Assembly (NCBI GenBank): GCA_021824055.1
Contig: JAKALV010000238.1
Coordinates: 1 to 5,307 of the forward strand
Origin: Acidobacteriota bacterium
GTDB lineage: Bacteria > Acidobacteriota > Vicinamibacteria > Vicinamibacterales > SCN-69-37
Length of the DNA stretch: 5,307 bases
Reading direction: 5' to 3'
The notes below the pieces were generated by a model, which did not search any database, had not been told where the DNA came from, and saw nothing but the letters and a program-made list of their open reading frames with translations. The position numbers and the translations under genes were made by a program. This document shows, one piece after another, positions 1-5,185 of this stretch (position 1 is its first letter; each line of letters begins with the position of its first letter).

Positions 1-555
1 AATATCGGCGGCCGCGCACGTCAGCTCGGCGAAGTGGTCCTCGCCGTCGGGAATCTCGCCGTCGGTGGCATCGAACAACTGGCGCGCGAACGCGACCATC
101 TCGCGCGACTGCGGCAAGCGCAGGTACGACGGATCCAGGTCGCCGAGGCGGACGCGATCGAGACCGTCGGCATCCTTCAAGAGCGCCACGAGGGGCCAGT
201 CCGGATGATCGCGCGGCGGCATCTCTGAGTCGGGCAGGCAGTGCAGCCCCACCGCAAGCGCGATCGCATCGCGATCCTCGGGCCGTATCCCACCGCTCAT
301 GATGTGCAGTTGCAGCGCGGGCTGCGTCTGCCATCTGGCGACCGCATCGGCGCCGTGCCGGCGGCACGCGCCGTCGTGCGTGCGCTCGAGATCGTGCAGG
401 TACACGGCCGCCCATAGTCGCGCGGCCTCGTGTTCCCATCCGGTCGCCTCGATCACTCGCAGCGCGTGCACCATCACGCGGGCCACGTGTGCCTGCCCGT
501 GGAGGCGGCTCGGATGCCGAAAGTGAGCGGGCAGAGGGACGAAGGGATCAATCAT
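1..555 (-). CDS. HD-domain phosphohydrolase-like protein, partial (C-terminus off left edge)
   Basis: The frame opens with ATG at 553-555 and stays open for 185 codons to the window edge, so the C-terminus is missing. The sequence carries the spaced metal-ligand pattern of the HD superfamily: H19 and H23 in SRLHGQAHVARV, H54-D55 in the YLHDLERTHDG segment, H105 in AVGLHC, then D128 and D130 in ALLKDADGLDRVRLGDLDP. HD proteins are usually metal-dependent phosphohydrolases acting on nucleotides or phosphodiesters. The substrate here cannot be read from sequence, and no second domain is visible in the retained part. The start follows the stop of the upstream OYE gene by 16 bp, which suggests co-transcription and perhaps translational coupling. 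No strong Shine-Dalgarno is seen in the gap (GGAA is the best purine run). The coding assignment is firm; the family call is likely; the function is unknown. Confidence 0.8.
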   Translation of the reverse strand, partial: MIDPFVPLPAHFRHPSRLHGQAHVARVMVHALRVIEATGWEHEAARLWAAVYLHDLERTHDGACRRHGADAVARWQTQPALQLHIMSGGIRPEDRDAIALAVGLHCLPDSEMPPRDHPDWPLVALLKDADGLDRVRLGDLDPSYLRLPQSREMVAFARQLFDATDGEIPDGEDHFAELTCAAADI

Positions 556-571
556 CCGGGGCGCGTTCCGC

Positions 572-1663
572 CTACCGGCTCGCGCGCGCAGCCGTGCCCG
601 GCGCCGCGGCCCGCAGGTACTGCTTCGGCCACGACATCGCCGCGCCCAGTTCCTTCGCGGCGTGCAGCGGCCAGTACGGGTCGCGCAGCATCTCGCGCGC
701 CAGCAGCACGCAGTCGGCCTGCCCCTCGCGGATGATCGCATCGGCCTGCGCGGGCGCCGTGAGCAATCCCACGGCGCCGGTCGCGACGCCGCCTTCGTTT
801 CTCACGCGCGCGGCGAACGGCACCTGATAGCCCGGCCCCACCGGAATCTTCGCGGTGGCCACGTTGCCACCGGACGAACAGTCGATCAGATCCACGCCGA
901 GCGGCGCGAGTTGCCTGGCGAGCGCGATGGACTCATCGATGTCCCAACCGCCTGGCGCCCAGTCGGTGGCTGAGATCCGCACGAACACCGGCTGCCGGTC
1001 GGGCCACACCTGCCGGACGGCGCTTACGACCTCGCGCAGCAACCGCGCGCGGTTGTCGAATGAACCGCCGTAGTGATCCGTGCGCGTGTTCGACAGCGGC
1101 GACAGGAACTCGTGAATCAGGTAGCCATGCGCGGCGTGGATCTCGGCCACGTCAAACCCGGCATCGAGCGCGCGCACGGCCGCCTTGCGAAACGCCGCTA
1201 CGACATCCGCAATCTCGCCCGTCGTCAGCGCACGCGGCACGGGATACTTCGCGTCAAATGGCGCGTCGGTCGGACCCACGGCTTCCCACCCGCCGGCGTC
1301 CGGATCAACTTTCAGGCCGCCTCGCCAGGGCGGGTCGGTGCTGGCCTTCCGTCCCGCGTGAGCGAGCTGGATGCCGGCGGCGCTGCCTTGGTCGTGCACG
1401 AATCGGACAATGCGGCGGAGCATGTCGACATGCGCGTCGTGGTAGATGCCGAGGTCGGCGGGACTGATGCGGCCCTCGGGCGCCACCGCCGTGGCCTCGG
1501 TAAACACGAGCGCGGCGCCGCCGACGGCGCGCGCGCCAAGGTGCACGAGATGCCAGTCATTGGCGAAGCCGTCCATGCTCGAGTACTGGCACATCGGGGA
1601 GACAAGAATACGATTGGTGAGCGTCAGACCGCGCAGCGTCAGCGGCTCGAACAGGCGGGCCAT
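572..1663 (-). CDS. namA: Old Yellow Enzyme, class III (YqjM/XenA-like) NAD(P)H:flavin oxidoreductase / ene-reductase
   Basis: This is a complete 363-residue TIM-barrel flavoenzyme of the usual family length. It binds FMN and uses NAD(P)H to reduce activated C=C bonds such as enals, enones and nitro compounds, and should be cytosolic because no signal peptide is present. Diagnostic features in order are: N-terminal FEPLTLRGLTLTNRI; SPMCQYS with C25, the redox-tuning cysteine of YqjM/XenA-type enzymes; Q99 in GIQLAHAGRKAS; H176-A-A-H179-G-Y181, the substrate-binding His pair and the catalytic-site Tyr; the LSPLSNTRTDHYGGS signature; R229; and an FMN-phosphate region ending in LLAREMLRDPYWP (R323). 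The C-terminal WPKQYLRA matches the segment that completes the neighbour's active site in this class. The ATG at 1663 is the only plausible start, since an in-frame TAA lies six codons upstream. No Shine-Dalgarno is evident, but a -10-like TACGCT ends 6 nt before the ATG. It lies 58 bp after the adaptor gene and 16 bp before the HD gene. The family is certain; the physiological substrate and the exact symbol are not. Confidence 0.96.
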   Translation of the reverse strand: MARLFEPLTLRGLTLTNRILVSPMCQYSSMDGFANDWHLVHLGARAVGGAALVFTEATAVAPEGRISPADLGIYHDAHVDMLRRIVRFVHDQGSAAGIQLAHAGRKASTDPPWRGGLKVDPDAGGWEAVGPTDAPFDAKYPVPRALTTGEIADVVAAFRKAAVRALDAGFDVAEIHAAHGYLIHEFLSPLSNTRTDHYGGSFDNRARLLREVVSAVRQVWPDRQPVFVRISATDWAPGGWDIDESIALARQLAPLGVDLIDCSSGGNVATAKIPVGPGYQVPFAARVRNEGGVATGAVGLLTAPAQADAIIREGQADCVLLAREMLRDPYWPLHAAKELGAAMSWPKQYLRAAAPGTAARASR

Positions 1664-1669
1664 CCAGCT

Positions 1670-1675
1670 AGCGTA
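1670..1675 (-). promoter_or_regulatory. Possible -10 element for a near-leaderless OYE transcript
   Basis: Read on the minus strand, TACGCT lies 6 nt before the OYE ATG, and no Shine-Dalgarno-like sequence is present there. A -10 box at this distance would start transcription at or next to the ATG. The corresponding -35 region is GC-rich and does not match the consensus, so this is only a weak suggestion. The gene may instead be read through from the adaptor promoter. Confidence 0.2.
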
Positions 1676-1721
1676 GTCTTATTTGAGCCGCCCCGCGAAG
1701 ACGCCTGCCGCGTCCAGACTT

Positions 1722-2966
1722 TCAGAAGCGTCCGCGGAACCTCGGCCTCGGCGCAAATGGATTGCGCGCGCCCGCCGGCCCGCGCGCGCCCGGCGCATCG
1801 GGACTCGTAATGGCCGTGATCACGCTGTCGCCTTCCTTCACATCGCCGGCGGTGACTTCCACCCACGTGCCATCGGTGAGGCCCAGCTTCACCGGCACGC
1901 GCACGAGGCGCTGCTGATCCACGCGCCACACCGCGCCGGTGCCTCCAGCCGCGATCGTGGCCGCCCGCGAAACCGCGGGCAGCACCGTGTCCGGGAACGC
2001 CTGCACCGCGTCGGCCGCCGGACGGAATCGCAGGGCCACGACCGGCACGCGGAGCACGTCGTTGGCGCGATTGACCTCGAGCGTGATGCGCGCCGTCATG
2101 CCCGGCCTCAACCGCAGATCCTGATTCCTCACGTCGAGCATCGTCTGGTAGGTCACGACGTTGTTGACGCTGGAAGCGTTGAGCCGCACTTCGCGGACCG
2201 TGCCGTAAAAGGTGCGGCCCGGATAAGCTTCCACGGTAAAGCGCGCGGTCTGGCCGGCGCGCACCGCGGACACGTCCGCTTCGTCGATGGCCGCCGCCAG
2301 CCGCAGCGACGTCAAGTCGCTGGCCAACTCGTAGATTGTCGGCGATGTCACGCTCGCGTTGACCGTCTGGCCCTGGTCCACGTCGCGCGCCACGACGACG
2401 CCGTCGATCGGCGACGTGATGGTGCAGTGCTCGACCGCCACCCGGGCCTGCTCGATATTGCTGTTGGCGGTCGCAACCAGTTCCCGGTCCTGCTCCAACC
2501 GCGCCTTGTCCTGCTCGACCGAGACCTCCGCGTTCTGCTTGTCCTCGAGGGTCGCCTGGTGGTCGGCGAAGAGCGTCTCGGTGCGGTCGCGATTTCGCGT
2601 GTCGTTCTCGAGGACCGCCGTGTCGGAGTCCCGCGCGCTTTTCGCCTGGCTGAGCGACGCCTCGGCCGATTCGAGCTGCGTCCTGGCTTTCTCGGAATCG
2701 ATCTCGGCCAGCACCTCGCCCTTCGTCACGACGGCGTTGTAATCCACGCGCAACTGCGTGACGATGCCGGACACCTGACTACCGACGGCCACGGAGCGCA
2801 CGGGGGCGAGCGTCCCCGTGGCCGTCACAACCTGCACCACATCCCCTTTGGCCACCAGCGCGCGGGAGACCGTTGGCACGACCGGCCGGTCCCAGTGGGA
2901 GCGAAATGCCGCCACCCCGGCGCTGATGGACATCACGACTACGAGCGTCTTGCCAATCGTCTTCAT
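1722..2966 (-). CDS. MacA/HlyD-family periplasmic adaptor of a tripartite efflux pump
   Basis: This is a 414-residue membrane-fusion protein linking an inner-membrane ABC or RND transporter to a TolC-type outer-membrane channel. Residues about 5-21 (KTLVVVMSISAGVAAF) form one uncleaved membrane anchor or signal, with no lipobox Cys. The order is: first half of the lipoyl/barrel-sandwich domain (about 45-90, GTLAPVRSVAVGSQVSGIV); a long heptad-rich coiled-coil hairpin (about 92-180); the second lipoyl half (TSPIDGVVVARDVDQGQTV, about 184-202); a beta-barrel (about 216-298, RPGMTARITLEV); and a membrane-proximal domain (about 300-390). The hairpin tip has R128, L132 and T139, spaced as in the TolC-docking RLS motif of AcrA but with Thr for Ser. 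The tail 391-414 is Pro/Arg/Gly-rich and ends PRPRFRGRF. I chose the ATG at 2966 because it gives a normal short N-terminus and has GGGGAG just upstream, although only 2 nt away. An in-frame ATG at 3020 would add 18 polar residues. No transporter or channel gene is adjacent, so the partner is unknown. Confidence 0.93.
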   Translation of the reverse strand: MKTIGKTLVVVMSISAGVAAFRSHWDRPVVPTVSRALVAKGDVVQVVTATGTLAPVRSVAVGSQVSGIVTQLRVDYNAVVTKGEVLAEIDSEKARTQLESAEASLSQAKSARDSDTAVLENDTRNRDRTETLFADHQATLEDKQNAEVSVEQDKARLEQDRELVATANSNIEQARVAVEHCTITSPIDGVVVARDVDQGQTVNASVTSPTIYELASDLTSLRLAAAIDEADVSAVRAGQTARFTVEAYPGRTFYGTVREVRLNASSVNNVVTYQTMLDVRNQDLRLRPGMTARITLEVNRANDVLRVPVVALRFRPAADAVQAFPDTVLPAVSRAATIAAGGTGAVWRVDQQRLVRVPVKLGLTDGTWVEVTAGDVKEGDSVITAITSPDAPGARGPAGARNPFAPRPRFRGRF

Positions 2967-3094
2967 GGCTCCCCGCTGACGGATGAGTGTGCTTCCATCT
3001 GATTTGACGATGGGGGACATTTACGGAACATGAACTGGGGATTAAGAGGCCGAGCCGCGCATCCGGCCCACTTCGGGTCGTGATACTGTCGGGA

Positions 3095-3100
3095 TGTAAT
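3095..3100 (+). promoter_or_regulatory. Candidate -10 box for the RRM gene
   Basis: TGTAAT matches five of six positions of the sigma-70 -10 consensus and is among the few AT-rich hexamers in this region. The -35 position 17 bp upstream (TTCGGG) is a poor match. If used, it would give a 5'-UTR of roughly 175 nt, which would be consistent with post-transcriptional control of the downstream RNA-binding protein. This is a weak call based on one hexamer. Confidence 0.25.
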
Positions 3101-3228
3101 CGGTGCGTGTGCCCTGTGCTGTGTGCTGCCTTTCGAGTTCTGCGGGTCCCGGATCCGCCCCTCTTCTAGCCCCGCCTAGCAACGAGTAAACCATCAACAC
3201 CCAGCCGCCCATGTGGGGCACTGGCTTG

Positions 3229-3252
3229 CGCGCGCCGCCTGGCGGCCGCGCG
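3229..3252 (+). promoter_or_regulatory. GC-rich 5'-UTR hairpin ahead of the RRM gene
   Basis: Bases 3229-3233 pair with 3248-3252 and 3234-3238 pair with 3242-3246, leaving a 3-nt loop and one bulged C (3247). The stem is ten G-C pairs. It ends 13 nt before the purine-rich ribosome-binding site and 29 nt before the ATG. It has no U-tract, so it is not an intrinsic terminator. A structure at this place could modulate translation or stabilise the mRNA; that role is inference. Confidence 0.4.
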
Positions 3253-3265
3253 GTCGCTTGGCGAC

Positions 3266-3276
3266 AGAAGAGAAGA
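3266..3276 (+). promoter_or_regulatory. Ribosome-binding site of the RRM gene
   Basis: The purine-rich run AGAAGAGAAGA ends 5 nt before the ATG at 3282. It supports that start over the in-frame ATG at 3213, which would add 23 residues with no place in the RRM fold. Confidence 0.6.
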
Positions 3277-3281
3277 CAATC

Positions 3282-3590
3282 ATGGGCAAGAAACTCTACG
3301 TTGGCAATTTCCCCTACTCCACCGGCGAAGCCGAGTTGCAGACGCTGTTCGAGACCGCGGGCGCCGTGGAATCGGTCAAAGTGGTGCGTGATGGCCAGAC
3401 CGGCCAGCCGCGCGGCTTTGCGTTCATCGAAATGGTGACGGACGCCGAAGCGCAGAACGCGATCAAGATGCTCAACGAGCATCCGATCGGCGGCCGCGCC
3501 CTCGCCGTGAACGAAGCGCGTCCGAAGCCGGAGTTCTCCGGCGCCGGCGGCGGTGGCGGCAAGCAGCGTGGCCGCGAGCCGCGCTGGTAA
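3282..3590 (+). CDS. Glycine-rich RRM RNA-binding protein (bacterial Rbp type)
   Basis: This 102-residue protein is a single RNA recognition motif with a short basic tail, like the cyanobacterial and other bacterial Rbp proteins that bind single-stranded RNA in the cytoplasm. Several characterised members are cold-induced. RNP2 is LYVGNF (residues 5-10) and RNP1 is RGFAFIEM (44-51), with the aromatic pair at F46 and F48 in RNP1 and Y6 in RNP2. The two helices fall at about 15-26 (GEAELQTLFETA) and 54-66 (DAEAQNAIKMLNE), and the last strand ends ALAVNEARPK. Residues 86-102 form a Gly/Arg-rich tail ending GREPRW that probably adds non-specific RNA affinity. The start is set by the purine-rich ribosome-binding site and by MGKKLYVGN, the usual N-terminus of the family. 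The gene is monocistronic: an intrinsic terminator lies 18 bp after the stop and a long leader precedes it. The family is certain; the RNA targets are unknown. Confidence 0.96.
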   Translation: MGKKLYVGNFPYSTGEAELQTLFETAGAVESVKVVRDGQTGQPRGFAFIEMVTDAEAQNAIKMLNEHPIGGRALAVNEARPKPEFSGAGGGGGKQRGREPRW

Positions 3591-3608
3591 GAGCGTTTCC
3601 GTGTTCGG

Positions 3609-3643
3609 ATGGCCACTTCGCTTCGCGCGGGGTGGCCATTTTT
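3609..3643 (+). terminator. Intrinsic (rho-independent) terminator of the RRM gene
   Basis: Bases 3609-3621 pair with 3627-3639 over 13 base pairs (outer ATGGCCAC/GTGGCCAT, inner GC-rich with two G-U pairs), around a 5-nt loop. The right arm runs directly into a T-run (3639-3643). It begins 18 bp after the RRM stop and separates this unit from the GH31 remnant starting at 3668. Confidence 0.88.
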
Positions 3644-3654
3644 CTGTCGCGGTG

Positions 3655-3660
3655 TAGACT
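3655..3660 (+). promoter_or_regulatory. Possible -10 element close to the GH31-remnant start
   Basis: TAGACT (four of six consensus positions) lies 7 nt before the ATG at 3668, in a stretch with no Shine-Dalgarno. It could give a leaderless transcript, in the same arrangement as at the OYE start. No clear -35 box is seen, because the terminator stem occupies that place. Confidence 0.2.
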
Positions 3661-3667
3661 TCCGCCC

Positions 3668-4625
3668 ATGCAACTGACCCTCACGGCTCTCGTCGTGGCC
3701 ACGAGCCTGCTGACCGCCACGGTCTATTCGCAAGGCGGCGGCCGACAGGGTGGCGCAGCGGTTCCACGGGCGCGCAGCATCACGCTCCGCGACGATATCT
3801 TCCGGCTCTGGCTGGTGCCCGAACATGTACACCCTGTCGCGCGAAGCGTACGACACGGGCACGCCGACCAATCGCGCGATGGTGCTCGAGGTCCCGAGTG
3901 ACCCCACGACGTGGAGCAAGCGCACGCAGTATCAGTTCATGACCGGACCATCGATCCTGGTGGCCCCCGTCTACGAGGACTCGCCGATTCGCAACGACAT
4001 CTACCTGCCGGACGGCCGCTGGATCGACTACTGGGACGGCACCGAGTTCAACGGCTCGACCACGCCGAGCGGCTACGCGGCCCCGTTGGACAAGCTGCCG
4101 ATGTTCATCAAGGCCGGCGCGATCATCCCGATGTATCCGGAGATGCTGTACGACGGACAGAAGCCGTTCGACCCGGTCACGCTCGACGTGTATCCGTCCG
4201 GCAAGTCGTCATTCAACCTGTATGAGGACGATGGGACCACGCAGAAGTACAAGACCGGCGCGTTTGCGCGCACGGTGATCGACATGAACGCGCCGGTGAC
4301 GCCCGACGCGCCCGGCGATCAGATTACGTTGAGGGTTGGCGCCGCCCACGGCACCTGCGATGGCATGCCCGTGCAGCGCGGCTACGGTGTGGAGATGCAC
4401 GTCACGACAAGGCCCGCGAAGGTCACGCTGGACAGCAAGGCACTGGCGGAGATCGTCGCGCCGGCGGGAATGTCTGCGCGCCAGGCACTCGACAGAGTCA
4501 AAGCGGACTTCGCGGCAGCGACTGAAGGCTGGTACTACGATGCGACCGATCGGAAGGGCGTGCTGCACGTGAAGGTCGCGCCGCGGAAACTCGCGAGCGG
4601 ATTCACGGTCGTCGTCGGGCCATAG
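3668..4625 (+). pseudogene. GH31 family alpha-glucosidase-type glycoside hydrolase remnant (internal deletion plus frameshift)
   Basis: The first frame starts at ATG 3668 with a signal peptide (MQLTLTALVVATSLLTATVYSQ, shown here as MQLTLTALVV then ATSLLTATVYSQ), then a Gly-rich linker, then SITLRDDIFRLWLVP, which resembles the last barrel helix of GH31 enzymes. That frame is lost after P51 (3818-3820) and stops at 3901. In the next frame, from 3822, the family sequence resumes as NMYTLSREAYDTG. It continues with YQFMTGPSILVAPVYED, IYLPDGRWIDYWDG, LDKLPMFIKAGAIIPMYPE, then the DUF5110-type beta domain (FNLYEDDGTTQKY), to TAG at 4623. Removing one base near 3818-3821 would join the two parts into LWLVPNMYTLSREAYD. 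GH31 enzymes are normally about 650-900 residues. Here about 320 remain, and the N-terminal beta-sandwich plus the barrel core with the nucleophile (W-x-D-M-N-E type) and acid/base Asp are absent. The product cannot be an active glycosidase. An assembly error is the main alternative. Confidence 0.85.
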
Positions 4626-4650
4626 CAGCGTCCCGATCGCACGTTTGCAG

Positions 4651-4869
4651 CTAAGCGCTCGTCTTCACGTCGATCGTTGTGGCCTGCGTCAGGGGTTCCG
4701 GCACCGGGTGTCCCAGTTCTTTCAGCACCGCGATATGGCCAGCGATGGCCTCTTCGATCAGCCGTTCCACTTCCTCGCGGCTCTCAGCCACCGCGATGCA
4801 TCCGGGCAGATCCGGAACGGTGGCGCCGAAGCTCGTAGGACCGCGCTCGATCAGGACTGCGTACTTCAT
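4651..4869 (-). CDS. hicB: HicB-family antitoxin (short form)
   Basis: This 72-residue protein should bind and neutralise the HicA mRNA interferase encoded immediately upstream. The HicB fold is recognisable: MKYAVLIERGPTSFGATVPD forms the first strands, followed by LPGCIAVAESREEVERLIEE, the P-D-x-P-G-C turn and the helix typical of the family. AIAGHIAVLKELGHPVPEP then gives the second helix and the G-x-x-x-P-x-P end. The sequence stops there (TIDVKTSA), so the C-terminal ribbon-helix-helix or HTH DNA-binding domain found in many longer HicB proteins is absent. Operator binding by this protein alone is therefore doubtful. The ATG at 4869 overlaps the hicA TGA (ATGA at 4866-4869), implying translational coupling; a GGAG lies 12 nt upstream inside hicA. 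A longer in-frame start exists at 5022 but would read through hicA with no family similarity. Confidence 0.92.
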   Translation of the reverse strand: MKYAVLIERGPTSFGATVPDLPGCIAVAESREEVERLIEEAIAGHIAVLKELGHPVPEPLTQATTIDVKTSA

Positions 4870-5069
4870 GGCTGTCGGTGGCTCCAGTCTAAACCAGCTT
4901 GTCTGAAGATACTCCGCAGCGTGCCCATTGGCACGTCGGCGCTCCGTTGGCCGGCGACAGTGACCAAGCCCGGCTTCTCTGGATGCACGAAGTGCCGGTG
5001 CCCGCCCGTCGTCCGGATCCAACGCCAGCCGTCTTGATGGAGCCTGCTCTCAAGCTCGCGAACCTTCAC
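4866..5069 (-). CDS. hicA: HicA-family toxin (mRNA interferase, dsRBD-like fold)
   Basis: This is a complete 67-residue HicA, the ribosome-independent mRNA-cleaving toxin of type II HicAB modules. The N-terminus MKVRELESRLHQDGW is canonical for the family. The catalytic histidine is H24 in TTGGHRHF, the place of the usual G-S-H-x-x-(F/Y) motif, with Gly replacing Ser at 23. HPEKPGLVTVAG and VPMGTLRSIFRQAGL give the remaining strand and the C-terminal helix with the conserved G-T-L-x-S-I-x-x-Q-A-G-L. The start codon is GTG (5067-5069), chosen because it matches the conserved MKVRE start. The upstream region has only a weak G-rich run, so low toxin translation is plausible. The gene order toxin first, antitoxin second, with a 4-nt overlap, is the usual hicAB arrangement. 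All residues expected for activity are present, so I infer a functional toxin. Confidence 0.93.
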   Translation of the reverse strand: MKVRELESRLHQDGWRWIRTTGGHRHFVHPEKPGLVTVAGQRSADVPMGTLRSIFRQAGLDWSHRQP

Positions 5070-5183
5070 GCCCAGCCCAAGAGCAAGCGGGATGCCAGGG
5101 CCACGGCGATGGAACGAGCGTTTTCAGGGCAGCGATCGGGTCCGACGCGGGAACCCGCTACCCGGTCCGCACCTGATCGCACC
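5070..5183. other. Intergenic region upstream of hicAB
   Basis: These 114 bases separate hicA from the stop of the right-edge reading frame. No gene is supported. The region should contain the hicAB promoter (minus strand), but I cannot point to a credible -35/-10 pair. Most of it is occupied by the imperfect inverted repeat described separately. Confidence 0.5.
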
Positions 5184-5185
5184 CT
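5126..5185. repeat. 60-nt imperfect inverted repeat between hicA and the upstream gene end
   Basis: GCGATCGGGT (5132-5141) pairs with ACCTGATCGC (5171-5180) over ten positions, one a G-U on the plus strand. The stem continues outward through a small internal loop with AGGG (5126-5129) and CCCT (5182-5185). Inside is a smaller GCGG/CCGC hairpin (5147-5150 with 5155-5158). The outer arm overlaps the stop codon of the right-edge frame (5184-5186). No T-run follows on either strand, so it is not a classical intrinsic terminator. It could be a transcript-end hairpin or an operator for hicAB; sequence alone does not decide. Confidence 0.55.

Larger units (their letters stand above)
2967..3281. other. 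Divergent intergenic region between adaptor and RRM genes
   Basis: About 315 bases lie between the adaptor start (2966) and the RRM start (3282). Neither strand has a convincing gene here; the short open frames lack coding character or are N-terminal extensions of the flanking genes. It must hold the promoters of both transcription units. Visible items are a -10-like TGTAAT on the plus strand (3095-3100), a small hairpin GCCC/GGGC (3207-3210 with 3216-3219), a strong GC hairpin (3229-3252) just ahead of the RRM ribosome-binding site, and two similar G-runs (TGGGGGACATT at 3011 and TGGGGATTA at 3036). Confidence 0.6.

Noticed and set aside
1073..1810. Open plus-strand frame of 245 codons antisense to the OYE gene
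   Set aside because: The opposite strand encodes a textbook OYE with all active-site residues; the antisense product has low-complexity basic composition.
1683..3002. Very long open plus-strand frame (439 codons) antisense to the adaptor gene
   Set aside because: Its translation is Arg/His-rich with no recognisable domain. It mirrors the well-supported adaptor frame, a common artefact of G/C-rich third positions.
2967..3020. Longer adaptor start at ATG 3020
   Set aside because: It would add 18 polar residues before the membrane anchor and lacks a ribosome-binding site. It was kept only as an alternative because the site at 2966 has tight spacing.
3213..3281. Upstream in-frame start for the RRM protein adding 23 residues
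   Set aside because: It has no ribosome-binding site and would run through the GC hairpin. The start at 3282 has a purine-rich site and the canonical family N-terminus.
3750..3821. In-frame ATG 3750 as the start of an intact shorter GH31-like protein
   Set aside because: The residues from 3750 to 3821 in that frame do not resemble GH31, whereas the other frame does. No ribosome-binding site is present, and such a product would still lack the catalytic barrel core.
4870..5022. Extended HicB start at 5022
   Set aside because: The extra 51 residues lie in the hicA coding region out of frame and show no HicB similarity. The ATGA overlap start is typical for hicAB.
5142..5170. tRNA-like or small-RNA gene inside the inverted repeat
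   Set aside because: There is no T-loop consensus, no cloverleaf arrangement and no acceptor-stem geometry. Only a short inner hairpin is present.
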